Below, one piece after another: positions 18,534 to 27,387 of a stretch of 64,000 nt of DNA. A program made the translations under genes and the position numbers. Position 1 is the stretch's first letter, and the number at the start of each line of letters is the position of its first letter. The stretch covers positions 62,001-126,000 of the forward strand of contig NZ_QJPK01000010.1 in the NCBI RefSeq assembly GCF_003259195.1, given 5' to 3'. This DNA is from Paracoccus sediminilitoris (GTDB lineage: Bacteria > Pseudomonadota > Alphaproteobacteria > Rhodobacterales > Rhodobacteraceae). A model generated the notes under the pieces. That model searched no databases, was not told the origin of the DNA, and worked only from the letters and a program-made list of their open reading frames with translations.

Positions 18534-19382
18534 ATGGCGGGCTCGAAAATTTCGGCTTCGGTGATGGCTGTATTGCTGTCGGGCTTGGTTCTTGCGGGTT
18601 GCGCCGACAGTCGCGACACGGCGCGCAAGGAAAATCTTGACCGATTCACCGCGGAAGAAATCTATAAGCGCGGTGAGTTCGAGTTGGAGAATAGCGGCGA
18701 ACCCGAAGAGGCCGTCTTCTATTTCAGCGAGATCGAACGTCTTTACCCCTATTCCGAATGGGCCAAGCGCGCCCTGATCATGCAGGCCTATGGCAACCAC
18801 AAGGCCAAGAATTACGAAGAGGCGCGCGGCGCGGCACAGCGTTTCCTGGACACCTATCCGGGTGATGAGGATGCAGCCTATGCACAGTATTTGCTGGCAC
18901 TGTCCTATTACGATCAGATCGACGATGTGGGCCGCGATCAAGGCCTGACCTTCCAGGCGCTGCAGGGGCTGCGTACCGTGATCGAGCAATATCCCGACAG
19001 CGAATATGCCCGCAGCGCCATCCTGAAATTTGATCTGGCTTTCGATCACCTTGCCGCCAAGGAAATGGAGATCGGGCGCTATTATCTGAAGCGCGGGCAT
19101 TACGCGGCTGCGGTCAACCGCTTCCGCGTCGTGGTCGAGGAATTCCAGACGACGACCCAGACCCCCGAAGCGCTGCTGCGCCTGGTCGAGGCCTATATCG
19201 CCCTTGGCCTGCTGGACGAGGCGCAGACCGCCGGCGCCATCCTGGGCCACAACTTCCAGTCCTCGCCCTTCTACGAAGACGCCTTCCGCCAGCTGCGCGG
19301 TCGCGGCCTGTCGGCCGAGGCGAAGGGGGACAGCTGGCTGACCAACGTTTATCGCCAAACCATTGAAGGAAGATGGCTGTAG
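18534..19382 (+). CDS. bamD: Outer membrane assembly lipoprotein BamD (ComL)
   Basis: 282-residue lipoprotein. The signal ends in the lipobox LVLAGC with the lipidated Cys23. The rest is built of helical TPR-like repeats, for example EAVFYFSEIERLYPYSEWA and GAAQRFLDTYPGDEDAAYAQ, as in BamD, which works with BamA to insert beta-barrel proteins. A GTG two codons upstream (18528) is also possible; ATG 18534 is nearer to the AGGGTGA ribosome site and begins a normal signal. It sits between lpxC and recN, a usual arrangement in the family. Confidence 0.93.
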   Translation: MAGSKISASVMAVLLSGLVLAGCADSRDTARKENLDRFTAEEIYKRGEFELENSGEPEEAVFYFSEIERLYPYSEWAKRALIMQAYGNHKAKNYEEARGAAQRFLDTYPGDEDAAYAQYLLALSYYDQIDDVGRDQGLTFQALQGLRTVIEQYPDSEYARSAILKFDLAFDHLAAKEMEIGRYYLKRGHYAAAVNRFRVVVEEFQTTTQTPEALLRLVEAYIALGLLDEAQTAGAILGHNFQSSPFYEDAFRQLRGRGLSAEAKGDSWLTNVYRQTIEGRWL

Positions 19383-19421
19383 CCTTCCGCCCCACAGGCC
19401 AAGGTCTCGGTCCGACATCGC

Positions 19422-21068
19422 ATGCTCCGATCGCTTGATATCCGCGACATGCTGCTGATCGAGCGGCTGGATCTGGGGTTCGGTCCCGGATTGAACGTCC
19501 TGACGGGTGAAACCGGCGCGGGCAAGTCGATCCTGTTGGATTGTCTGGGCTTTGTGCTGGGCTGGCGCAGCCGTGCCGACCTGGTCCGTCAGGGGGCGCA
19601 ACAGGGCGAGGTCCAGGCCGTCTTCGATCTTCCCCCCGACCACCCCGCCCGCGCGGTCCTGTCCGACGCGGGCATCAGCGTCGAGGAAGACGAGCTGATC
19701 CTGCGCCGGGTCAACGGCCTTGATGGCCGCAAGACGGGCTGGGTCAACGACCGCCGCGTTTCGGGCGAAGTGTTGCGCAAGCTGTCGGAAACCTTGGTCG
19801 AACTGCATGGTCAGCATGATGACCGGGGGCTGCTGAACCCGCGCGGTCACCGCGCCTTGCTGGATGCTTTCGGCGTCATCGACACCAGGACCGTCCGGAC
19901 CGCCTGGAATGCCCGCCGCGAGGCTGCGCAATTGCTGGCGCAGGCCGAAGCCGCGCTGGAAGCCGCCCGCCAGGAAGAAGAATTCCTGCGCCATGCCGTC
20001 GATGAGATCGACAAGCTGGCCCCCGAACCCGGCGAGGAGCAGAGCCTGGACATTGCCCGGCGGCAGATGCAGGGGGCTGAACGCATCCGCGACGACGTCG
20101 CCCGAGCTTTGCAGCTGTTGGGGGGCGACGGGGCGGAAAAGGCAATGGTCGATGCCGGGCGCTGGCTTGAAGGCGTTTCGGATCAGGCCGAAGGTCGGCT
20201 TGATCCGCCCCTGGCTGCCTTGTCGCGCGCCTTGATCGAATTGGGCGAAGCGACCCGCGGTGTCGAGGACACGCTGAGTGCTCTTGATTTTGACCCCTAT
20301 GCGCTTGAGTCGACGGAAGAAAGGCTGTTCGCGCTGCGCGCCTTGGCGCGCAAGCATGGCGTGATGGCCGATGACCTGGCGGCTTTGGGTCATGAATTGC
20401 GTGAAAGGCTGGGTCGTATCGACGCCGGAGAGGCACAGATCGGCACATTGCGCGCCGAAGCTGTGGCTGCCCAGCAAGCCTATGACAATGCCGCCGCGAC
20501 TTTGACAGCCGAACGCACGCGCCATGCCCAGCAGCTGGACCGCGCCGTCACTGCCGAACTGGTCCCTCTGAAGATGGATCGTGCCGTCTTCGAAACGCGC
20601 ATCAGCGAAGGTGAACCGGGACCCGAAGGGCGCGACATCGTAGCCTTCACGGTGGCCACCAACCCCGGCGCGCCCTCGGGGCCGCTGGACAAGATCGCGT
20701 CGGGCGGGGAATTGTCACGGTTCCTGCTGGCGCTGAAGGTCTGTCTGGCGCGGGGCAATGACGCCCTGGTGATGATCTTCGACGAGATTGACCGGGGTGT
20801 CGGCGGGGCGACCGCCGATGCGGTTGGCCGCAGGCTGCAGGCGCTGGCGCAGGGGTCGCAAGTTTTGGTGATCACGCATTCGCCGCAGGTCGCGGCTTTG
20901 GGCGCGGTGCATTTCCGGGTGGCCAAATCGGTGACGGATGGAATGACGACATCGAACGTGGTGGCCCTGGATCAACAGGAACGCACTGCGGAAATCGCGC
21001 GCATGCTGTCGGGGGACCGGATTACCGATGCGGCGACCGATGCCGCCAAGGCGCTGCTGGCGGGCTAG
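19422..21068 (+). CDS. recN: DNA repair ATPase RecN
   Basis: 548-residue SMC-like protein acting in double-strand break repair. The N-terminal head has Walker A GETGAGKSI (about 29-37); a long coiled coil follows, with Ala/Glu/Gln-rich heptads; the C-terminal head carries ASGGELSRFLLALK and a Walker B region MIFDEIDRGVGG near 450-461. The start ATG 19422 gives the standard MLRSLDIRDMLLIERLDL. Its stop shares CTAG with the stop of the convergent small gene. Confidence 0.95.
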   Translation: MLRSLDIRDMLLIERLDLGFGPGLNVLTGETGAGKSILLDCLGFVLGWRSRADLVRQGAQQGEVQAVFDLPPDHPARAVLSDAGISVEEDELILRRVNGLDGRKTGWVNDRRVSGEVLRKLSETLVELHGQHDDRGLLNPRGHRALLDAFGVIDTRTVRTAWNARREAAQLLAQAEAALEAARQEEEFLRHAVDEIDKLAPEPGEEQSLDIARRQMQGAERIRDDVARALQLLGGDGAEKAMVDAGRWLEGVSDQAEGRLDPPLAALSRALIELGEATRGVEDTLSALDFDPYALESTEERLFALRALARKHGVMADDLAALGHELRERLGRIDAGEAQIGTLRAEAVAAQQAYDNAAATLTAERTRHAQQLDRAVTAELVPLKMDRAVFETRISEGEPGPEGRDIVAFTVATNPGAPSGPLDKIASGGELSRFLLALKVCLARGNDALVMIFDEIDRGVGGATADAVGRRLQALAQGSQVLVITHSPQVAALGAVHFRVAKSVTDGMTTSNVVALDQQERTAEIARMLSGDRITDAATDAAKALLAG

Positions 21069-21373
21069 TTGCGCGATTTGGGAACGGGGCGCAGGATCGA
21101 GATGATGCGCCCCGTCTTCGCATCCAGCCGGACCAGATGTCCCGAAACAATGGCATAAATACTGCCGGCGATATCGTTGCCCAAGCCGTAATTGCCGGGG
21201 TTCCTGATGCGCTGAACCTGCCCCTTGCTGGGAACAGTTCCCATAATCGGGCGTTCGGCGGCTTCTTTCGCGGCGACACTGGCGACGCGCAGGGGATCGG
21301 GCGCATAAGGCGTCAGAGAGCCGAGGCCAAGCCCCGTCATCAAAGTTGCCACTATGATCGTCTGCGCGTTCAT
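21065..21373 (-). CDS. Small exported protein of unknown function
   Basis: 102 residues from the ATG at 21373, preceded by CAGGA. The N-terminus MNAQTIIVATLMTGLGLG looks like a signal peptide or anchor. The mature part contains a repeat-free segment with YGLGNDIAGSIYAIVSGHLV and VRLDAKTGRIISILRP, suggesting a small beta-rich domain. I do not recognise a family with confidence. It converges on recN with a 4-base overlap. An upstream in-frame ATG at 21409 is less likely because it precedes the signal. Confidence 0.6.
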   Translation of the reverse strand: MNAQTIIVATLMTGLGLGSLTPYAPDPLRVASVAAKEAAERPIMGTVPSKGQVQRIRNPGNYGLGNDIAGSIYAIVSGHLVRLDAKTGRIISILRPVPKSRN

Positions 21374-21459
21374 CGATTGCGGTTCCTGCGTCCAAGTCTG
21401 ATATCCCAACCAGCCTTTTGACGCAGAGTTCCGCCCTGTCCATCGTGCAAAGGCCGGAT

Positions 21460-22329
21460 TCAGCGCCCTCGGGACGTGAATCTTGGCAACATGGCAGAAA
21501 AGTCACGGCCACGGCCGTCCTCATCCTCGACAAAGCGCTGATAGAGCTGCTGGGCCAGTTGGCCCATGGGCGTGTCCGCATCGGCGGATGTGGCAGCCTG
21601 CTGGGACAGGTTCAGATCCTTCAGCATCAGTTCGGCGGCAAAGCCGGGCTTGTAATCATTGTCGGCGGGCGAATTCGGCCCGATCCCCGGCGCGGGGCAA
21701 TAGCTGTTCATCGACCAGCTGCTGCCCGAACTGGTCGAGACGACGTCGAACATCTTGCCGCGATCAAGGCCCAGCTTGTCGGCAAGGGCAAAGGCCTCGC
21801 AGGTGGCGATCATGGTGACGCCCAGAATCATGTTGTTGCAGATCTTGGCCGATTGCCCCGCGCCGCTGTCGCCGCAATGGACGGTTTTCTGGCCCATGAT
21901 CGCCAGCAGCGGTTCGACTGTGTCGAAGGCGGTCTGTTCACCGCCCACCATGAAGGTCAGCGTGCCATTCTGCGCGCCACCGATGCCGCCCGAGACCGGC
22001 GCATCCAAGGCGGCCAGACCGGCTGCGCGCGCCTGTCCGGCCACCGCCCTGGCGCTGTCCACGTCAACGGTCGAACAATCGCAGAGCACCGCGCCAGCCT
22101 GCATGACGGGGATGACGCTGTCGGCCACGGTCCGCAGGATCTGTCCGTTGGGCAGCATGGTGATGACGACTTCGGCGCCTTGGGCTGCGGCTTGGGCGCT
22201 GTCTGCGGCCGTAACGCCTGACGGCATGGGGGCTGCGGTGTCAAAGCCCGTCACCTGATGGCCGGCCTTGGCCAGGTTTGCGGCCATGGGCGCGCCCATG
22301 TTGCCCAATCCGATGAAACCGATCTTCAT
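21460..22329 (-). CDS. mmsB: 3-hydroxyisobutyrate dehydrogenase
   Basis: 289-residue NAD-dependent beta-hydroxyacid dehydrogenase oxidising 3-hydroxyisobutyrate to methylmalonate semialdehyde in valine breakdown. The dinucleotide-binding start is IGFIGLGNMGAPMAANLAK; the substrate loop DAPVSGGIGGAQNGTLTFMV and the catalytic lysine in SGAGQSAKICNNM are present. It overlaps the upstream hydrolase gene by 4 bases (ATGA), so the two are co-translated, and mmsA further upstream takes the next step. Confidence 0.92.
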   Translation of the reverse strand: MKIGFIGLGNMGAPMAANLAKAGHQVTGFDTAAPMPSGVTAADSAQAAAQGAEVVITMLPNGQILRTVADSVIPVMQAGAVLCDCSTVDVDSARAVAGQARAAGLAALDAPVSGGIGGAQNGTLTFMVGGEQTAFDTVEPLLAIMGQKTVHCGDSGAGQSAKICNNMILGVTMIATCEAFALADKLGLDRGKMFDVVSTSSGSSWSMNSYCPAPGIGPNSPADNDYKPGFAAELMLKDLNLSQQAATSADADTPMGQLAQQLYQRFVEDEDGRGRDFSAMLPRFTSRGR

Positions 22330-23333
22330 TCAGCAGTCTCCCATGTCATGTCGTTGCTGCCCAAGGGGGCAAGCAGGGCCTGAACGGCCACTGGCGATGC
22401 GTCTGCGGCCCATTTCGGGCTGCGGTCCTTGTCGATGATCTGGGCGCGTACACCCTCCAGAAAATCGGTGCTTTCGGTCGCGCGGGCAGTGAAGCGGTAT
22501 TCCCGGCCAAGCGATTCCTGGATGCGCCGATCGCCCCGCGCCGCCCGCACCATGGCAAGCCCCGCTGCCATCGACAGGGGCGAGTTGCGCCGCATTGCCG
22601 TCATGCTGTCATCGTCGCCCGCGGCCGTGACGGCATCCAAGATAGCGGTGACGTGGCGCCCGCCAAAGGCGGACAGATCGCGATCGGCCAGCGGCGCAGC
22701 GGGCGGTTTCGCGCCCTTGATCCGATGGATGTCGCCGGTGTCCTCCAGCGCTGCGATCAGGGCGGGCCATTCGGCTTCGGGCAGATAGGTGTCGGCAAAG
22801 CCCGCGTGGATGGCATCGCCCGGACCCATCCGCGCGCCCGTCAGTGCCAGATATTCGCCGATCCGCCCCGGCGCGCGACCCAAGAGCCAGGTGCCGCCGA
22901 CATCCGGGATCAGTCCGATGCCGCTTTCGGGCATGGCGATGCGGGTCGTGTCCCCGACGATGCGGTGGCTGGCATGTCCGCCCAGTCCCACCCCGCCGCC
23001 CATGACGAAGCCTTGCATGAAGGCCACCACCGGCTTGGGGAAATCCGCGATTGCGACATTCATCCGGTATTCGTCGCGAAAGAAATCGCGCCCGACCTGA
23101 TGATCGCCCGCCCGCCCTGCGTGATAGACTGCGGCGATATCGCCCCCCGCGCAAAAGGCCCGGTCTCCGGCAGCGTCCATGATGACCAGATCGACCGACG
23201 GATCGTCGCACCAGTTGCTCAGCGCGGCAAGCACCGCCAGCGCCATGTCGTGGTTCAGCGCGTTCAGCGCCTTTTCCCGCGTCAGGGTGATGCGCCCCGC
23301 GCGGCCTTCGATGCGAATGTTCAGGTCTTCCAA
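22326..23333 (-). CDS. 3-hydroxyisobutyryl-CoA hydrolase (enoyl-CoA hydratase/isomerase family)
   Basis: 335 residues, longer than plain enoyl-CoA hydratases and typical of the hydrolase branch that frees 3-hydroxyisobutyrate from CoA. Crotonase-fold features: LTREKALNALNHDM, DRAFCAGGDIAAVYHAG and MGGGVGLGGHASHRI, followed by the family-specific MPESGIGLIPDVGGTWLLG. Context in the valine operon between an acyl-CoA dehydrogenase and mmsB supports this assignment over a general hydratase. A separate enoyl-CoA hydratase for the middle step is not in this window. Confidence 0.87.
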   Translation of the reverse strand: MEDLNIRIEGRAGRITLTREKALNALNHDMALAVLAALSNWCDDPSVDLVIMDAAGDRAFCAGGDIAAVYHAGRAGDHQVGRDFFRDEYRMNVAIADFPKPVVAFMQGFVMGGGVGLGGHASHRIVGDTTRIAMPESGIGLIPDVGGTWLLGRAPGRIGEYLALTGARMGPGDAIHAGFADTYLPEAEWPALIAALEDTGDIHRIKGAKPPAAPLADRDLSAFGGRHVTAILDAVTAAGDDDSMTAMRRNSPLSMAAGLAMVRAARGDRRIQESLGREYRFTARATESTDFLEGVRAQIIDKDRSPKWAADASPVAVQALLAPLGSNDMTWETAE

Positions 23334-23337
23334 AGCC

Positions 23338-24483
23338 TTACCCCCGTTCGGCCAGCAGCGCCCGAGAGATGATCAGACGCATGATCTCATTCGTGCCCTC
23401 CAGGATCTGATGCACGCGCAGGTCGCGGACGATCTTCTCGATCCCGTAATCGGCCAGATAACCATAGCCACCATGCAGTTGCAGGCATTGGTTGGCCACC
23501 TCGAATGCGCGGTCGGTCACGTGCAGCTTGGCCATGGCGCAGAACTTGCTGGCGTCCGGTGTGCCGTGATCCAGCTTCCATGCGGCTTGGCGCAGGAATA
23601 TACGACTGGATTGCAGGGCAGTCTCCATGTCCGCCAAACGGAACTGCAGGGCTTGGAACTGGTCCAGCGATTTTCCAAAGGCGTGGCGCTCGCCCATATA
23701 AGCCAGCGTCGCGTTCAGCGCCGATTGCGCACCGCCCAAGGCCGCCGCCGCGATGTTCAGGCGCCCCCCGTCCAGACCCGCCATGGCATAGCTGAAGCCG
23801 CGCCCTTCCTGACCCAGCAGGTTGTCGGCCGGGATAGCGCAATCGTCGAACTGGACCTGCGCGGTGGGTTGGGACCGCCAGCCCATCTTGTCCTCGGGCG
23901 CGCCGAAGGACAGGCCGGGGGTGCCGTCTTCGACCAGGACCGTGCTGATACCCTTGGGACCGTCATCGCCGGTGCGGACCATGGCGATGTAGACATCGGA
24001 ATAGCCACCGCCGGAAATGAAGGCCTTGGTGCCGTTCAGCACCCAGCCTTCATCGGTTGTCTTGGCCGTGGTGCGCAGGGCCGCCGCATCCGAGCCGCTA
24101 CCCGGTTCGGTCAGGCAATAGCTGAAGATCCGCTTCATCGCACAGAGGTCGGGCAGCCAGCGGCTCTTGGCCTCATCGCTGCCGAACTTGTCGATCATGC
24201 CGCCGCACATGTTGTGGATGGACAGGAAGGACGCGACCGAAGGGCAGGCCATCGACAGCGCCTCGAAGACCAACGTCCCGTCCAAGCGCGACAGGCCCGT
24301 CCCGCCATGATCGTCCGACACATAGAGCCCCCCCAGGCCCAATTCGGCGACATCGGCCCACAGGTCGCGGGGAATGGTCCCCTGGGCCTCCCATTCGCGG
24401 GCAAAGGGGGCGATGCGGGATTGGCCGAAATCCCGTGCCATGTCGAAGATGGCCTGCTGTTCCTCGGTCAAAGCGAAATTCAT
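23338..24483 (-). CDS. Acyl-CoA dehydrogenase, probably isobutyryl-CoA dehydrogenase
   Basis: 381-residue FAD flavoprotein of the acyl-CoA dehydrogenase family. Seen: CLTEPGSGSDAAALRTTA, the FAD segment around QLHGGYGYLADY and the catalytic base Glu in ILEGTNEIMR. The operon partners make isobutyryl-CoA (valine) the likely substrate; short branched chain acyl-CoAs in general cannot be excluded. The next gene starts 4 bases after its stop. Upstream lies a tandem TTGCCAG repeat that may be an operator. Confidence 0.88.
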   Translation of the reverse strand: MNFALTEEQQAIFDMARDFGQSRIAPFAREWEAQGTIPRDLWADVAELGLGGLYVSDDHGGTGLSRLDGTLVFEALSMACPSVASFLSIHNMCGGMIDKFGSDEAKSRWLPDLCAMKRIFSYCLTEPGSGSDAAALRTTAKTTDEGWVLNGTKAFISGGGYSDVYIAMVRTGDDGPKGISTVLVEDGTPGLSFGAPEDKMGWRSQPTAQVQFDDCAIPADNLLGQEGRGFSYAMAGLDGGRLNIAAAALGGAQSALNATLAYMGERHAFGKSLDQFQALQFRLADMETALQSSRIFLRQAAWKLDHGTPDASKFCAMAKLHVTDRAFEVANQCLQLHGGYGYLADYGIEKIVRDLRVHQILEGTNEIMRLIISRALLAERG

Positions 24484-24526
24484 GCGGCATCCCTCCCCAG
24501 ATGTGCTGAATTGAACAGGTGTTTAA

Positions 24527-24543
24527 TTGCCAGATGTTGCCAG
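24527..24543 (-). promoter_or_regulatory. Tandem TTGCCAG repeat upstream of the acyl-CoA dehydrogenase
   Basis: TTGCCAG occurs at 24527-24533 and again at 24537-24543, a 10-base period that places both on one face of the helix, 44-60 bases upstream of the start codon. It could bind an activator or repressor of the valine genes. Confidence 0.3.
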
Positions 24544-24563
24544 AATATTGCAAGGCCCGGCGG

Positions 24564-25706
24564 TCACAGGTCGCATGTGAACTGATCCATCAGGTGTTTC
24601 GTGATGGCGCGCATCACCTCGGGCGGGGTTGCGCCGGCGTTGCGGGCGCGGGCGGCGACGTTGCGCTGTGCCTGCGCGGCCGTGCCCCGTGCCACCATGT
24701 CACGCAGGCGGGCGACCTGTGGCTGGCTGTCCAGCGCATCGGCATCCTGCGCGATCAGGGCCAGCCAATCCTCGGCGATCTGGTCGAAGGGGACGATCTG
24801 ACGGGCGCCGAAATCGATCAGCCCTTCGGACGTGCCATAGCGCATGGCCCGCCAGCGGTTTTCGCCAAGCAGGAAATTGTCGTATTCCCGCCAGCGGATG
24901 TTGCTGCGCGACAGCCGCCACAGCATCCGCAGCGTCGCCTGGATCAGGGCCGCCAGCGTCACGGCATCCTCGATCCGGGGGCAGGCGTCGCAGATGCGGG
25001 TTTCCAGCGTCTGGAACTTGTTGCTGGGGCGCAGGTCCCACCAGATCTTGCTGCTGTCCTCGATCACCTCCAGATCGGTCAGAGCCTTGATGGACCGTTC
25101 GTATTCGTCCCAGCTGCGCATCAGCGGCGGCAGGCCTGTGCGTGGCATCCCCCCGAAAACCGTCGTGCGATAGGATGCCAGCCCCGTATCCTGCCCCTGC
25201 CAGAACGGGCTGGAGGCCGACAGCGCCAGCAGATGCGGCAGGAAATAGGACAGCTGGTTCATCAGGTCGATGCGCTGCGCCTTGTCGGGAATGCCGACAT
25301 GGACATGCATCCCGCAGATGACCATGCGCTGCGCCACGCTGCCCAGATTGCGCGACAGCTGGTTATAGCGGTCCTTGTCGGTGTGGTCCTGATCGCGCCA
25401 ATCGGCAAGCGGATGGCAGGATGCGGAAATCGGCGCCAGCCCGTGATCGGCGGCATGGCGCGCCACGCAGGCGCGAAGGCGGCGCAGGTGGTCGCGGGCC
25501 TCGGTCACGTTGGCGCTGACGGGGGTCCCAATCTCGATCTGGCAGCGCAGGAATTCGGGGCTGACCTGATCGCCCAGATCGGCGGTACAGGCATCCATCA
25601 GGGCCTGCGGGGCAGGGGCCAGGTCGCCGGTATCGGCATCGACCAGAAGATATTCTTCCTCGATGCCCAGGGTAAAGTCGGGTTGGGTGGTCATGGACGG
25701 TTCCAT
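24564..25706 (-). CDS. Carboxylate-amine ligase, GCS2/YbdK family
   Basis: 380-residue ATP-dependent ligase of the glutamate-cysteine ligase type 2 family. The N-terminal [12 protein letters not shown] and the nucleotide/metal segments [14 protein letters not shown] and [14 protein letters not shown] are characteristic. E. coli YbdK has weak gamma-glutamylcysteine ligase activity; whether this protein makes glutathione precursor or another amide is unknown. It lies between mmsA and the acyl-CoA dehydrogenase on the same strand with short gaps (79 and 80 bases), which is functionally unexpected. Confidence 0.8.
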   Translation of the reverse strand: MEPSMTTQPDFTLGIEEEYLLVDADTGDLAPAPQALMDACTADLGDQVSPEFLRCQIEIGTPVSANVTEARDHLRRLRACVARHAADHGLAPISASCHPLADWRDQDHTDKDRYNQLSRNLGSVAQRMVICGMHVHVGIPDKAQRIDLMNQLSYFLPHLLALSASSPFWQGQDTGLASYRTTVFGGMPRTGLPPLMRSWDEYERSIKALTDLEVIEDSSKIWWDLRPSNKFQTLETRICDACPRIEDAVTLAALIQATLRMLWRLSRSNIRWREYDNFLLGENRWRAMRYGTSEGLIDFGARQIVPFDQIAEDWLALIAQDADALDSQPQVARLRDMVARGTAAQAQRNVAARARNAGATPPEVMRAITKHLMDQFTCDL

Positions 25707-25785
25707 TCGTGGAAAGCCCGTGTTCGCAACGAACCGGAGGCAGGCGCCCCCGGTCCGTCCGGATCGTTCAGGTCATGGCCGCGGA

Positions 25786-27285
25786 CTAGTCCATGGCCTT
25801 GAAGTTGAACTCTCCGCCTTCCTTGATGCCCGAGGGCCAGCGTGCGGTCACGGTCTTGGTGCGCGTGTAAAAGCGGAACGCGTCCGGGCCGTGCTGGTTC
25901 AGGTCGCCAAAGCCCGATTTCTTCCAGCCGCCGAAGGTGTGATAGGCCAGCGGAACCGGGATCGGGACGTTGATGCCGACCATGCCGATGTTGATGCGGC
26001 TGGCGAAATCGCGTGCCGTGTCGCCGTCGCGGGTATAGATGGCCGTGCCGTTGCCGTATTCATGGTCCATGGCCAGCTTGATCGCCTCTTCATAGCTGCC
26101 AGCGCGGACGGTCGACAGCACGGGGCCGAAGATTTCCTGGGTGTAGATGTCCATGTCGGGGGTGACGCGGTCGAACAGGTGCGGGCCGACGAAGAAGCCG
26201 TCCTCGTATCCCTGCAGGTTGAAGTCGCGGCCATCGACGACCAGTTCGGCACCCTGGTCGACACCGGACTGGACCAGCCGCAGGATGTTTTCCTTGGCGG
26301 CCTTGGTGACGACGGGGCCGTAATCGACATCATCGCCCGCGGTCCAGGGACCGACCTTCAGCTTCTCGATCCGCGGGACCAGCTTTTCGATCAGCGCATC
26401 GGCGGTCTTCTCGCCCACCGGCACCGCAACCGAGATCGCCATGCAGCGTTCGCCGGCCGCGCCGTAACCGGCCCCGATCAGCGCGTCGGCGGCCTGATCC
26501 AGATCGGCGTCGGGCATGATGATCATGTGGTTCTTGGCACCGCCAAAGCACTGCGCGCGCTTGCCGTTGGCCGAGGCGCGTTCATAGATATACTGCGCGA
26601 TCGGGGTCGAGCCGACAAAGCCCACGGCCTGGATGGTCTCGTTGTCCAAAATCGCGTCGACGGTTTCCTTGTCGCCGTTGACGACCTGCAGGACGCCGTC
26701 GGGCAGGCCCGCCTCCTGCAGCAGCTTGGCCAGCATCAGCGGCACCGACGGGTCGCGTTCGGACGGCTTCAGGATCATCGCGTTGCCGCAGACCAGCGCC
26801 GGGCCCATCTTCCACAGCGGGATCATGGCGGGGAAGTTGAAGGGGGTAATACCCGCCACGACGCCAAGCGGCTGGCGCATGGAATACATGTCGATGCCGG
26901 GGCCGGCGCTGTCGGTAAATTCACCCTTCAGCAAATGCGGCGCGCCAATGCAGAATTCGATGACTTCCAGACCGCGCTGGACGTCGCCCTTGGCGTCGGG
27001 GAAGGTCTTGCCGTGTTCGGCCGACAGGGCCTCGGCCAGCTTGTCCATGTCGCGGTTGATCAGGTCTACGAATTTCATCATCACGCGGGCGCGGCGCTGC
27101 GGGTTGGTGGCACCCCATGCGACCTGCGCCTTGGCGGCGCTTGCGACGGCGTCGTCCAGCTCGGCCTTGGTGGCCAGCGACAGGCGGGCCTGAACCTCGC
27201 CGGTGGCGGGGTTGAAGACGTCGGAAAAGCGACCCGAGCCGCCCTTGGTTTCCTTGCCGTCGATCCAGTGATGAATCTCTTTCAT
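25786..27285 (-). CDS. mmsA: Methylmalonate-semialdehyde dehydrogenase (CoA-acylating)
   Basis: 499-residue NAD-dependent aldehyde dehydrogenase forming propionyl-CoA from methylmalonate semialdehyde. The start at 27285 (MKEIHHWIDGKE) has a strong AGGAGG site; the open frame reaching 28179 merely runs antisense into the LysR gene. Family features: PFNFPAMIPLWKMG, GFVGSTPIAQYIYE and the catalytic Cys near 281 in AAGERCMAISVAV, plus FGGWKKSGFGDLNQ at the end. It is the first gene of the valine block and is transcribed divergently from a LysR regulator across 102 bases. Confidence 0.94.
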   Translation of the reverse strand: MKEIHHWIDGKETKGGSGRFSDVFNPATGEVQARLSLATKAELDDAVASAAKAQVAWGATNPQRRARVMMKFVDLINRDMDKLAEALSAEHGKTFPDAKGDVQRGLEVIEFCIGAPHLLKGEFTDSAGPGIDMYSMRQPLGVVAGITPFNFPAMIPLWKMGPALVCGNAMILKPSERDPSVPLMLAKLLQEAGLPDGVLQVVNGDKETVDAILDNETIQAVGFVGSTPIAQYIYERASANGKRAQCFGGAKNHMIIMPDADLDQAADALIGAGYGAAGERCMAISVAVPVGEKTADALIEKLVPRIEKLKVGPWTAGDDVDYGPVVTKAAKENILRLVQSGVDQGAELVVDGRDFNLQGYEDGFFVGPHLFDRVTPDMDIYTQEIFGPVLSTVRAGSYEEAIKLAMDHEYGNGTAIYTRDGDTARDFASRINIGMVGINVPIPVPLAYHTFGGWKKSGFGDLNQHGPDAFRFYTRTKTVTARWPSGIKEGGEFNFKAMD

Positions 27286-27352
27286 GCTGTCCTCCTGTCT
27301 GATGTTGCGGGGACGATAGCCTTGCGGAAATGCCGGATAAAGGGGAATGGTG

Positions 27353-27378
27353 GCAAAAGGGTTTTGCGTTTTTGCAAA
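27353..27378. promoter_or_regulatory. Operator cluster between mmsA and the LysR gene, with a TTTGCAAA box
   Basis: Overlapping inverted repeats: GCAAAA (27353-27358) with TTTTGC (27362-27367), and TTTGC (27363-27367) with GCAAA (27374-27378). The exact palindrome TTTGCAAA lies at 27371-27378. TTTGCAAA is, from memory, the box bound by RamB/ScfR-type regulators, one of which is encoded at 32330-33727. The 5-6-5 repeat could instead serve the adjacent LysR protein. Confidence 0.5.
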
Positions 27379-27387
27379 GGTATCGGC

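Noticed and set aside
25663..27387. N-terminal extension of the LysR frame by 575 codons
   Set aside because: It is antisense to mmsA and the GCS2 ligase; the LysR domain begins exactly at ATG 27388.
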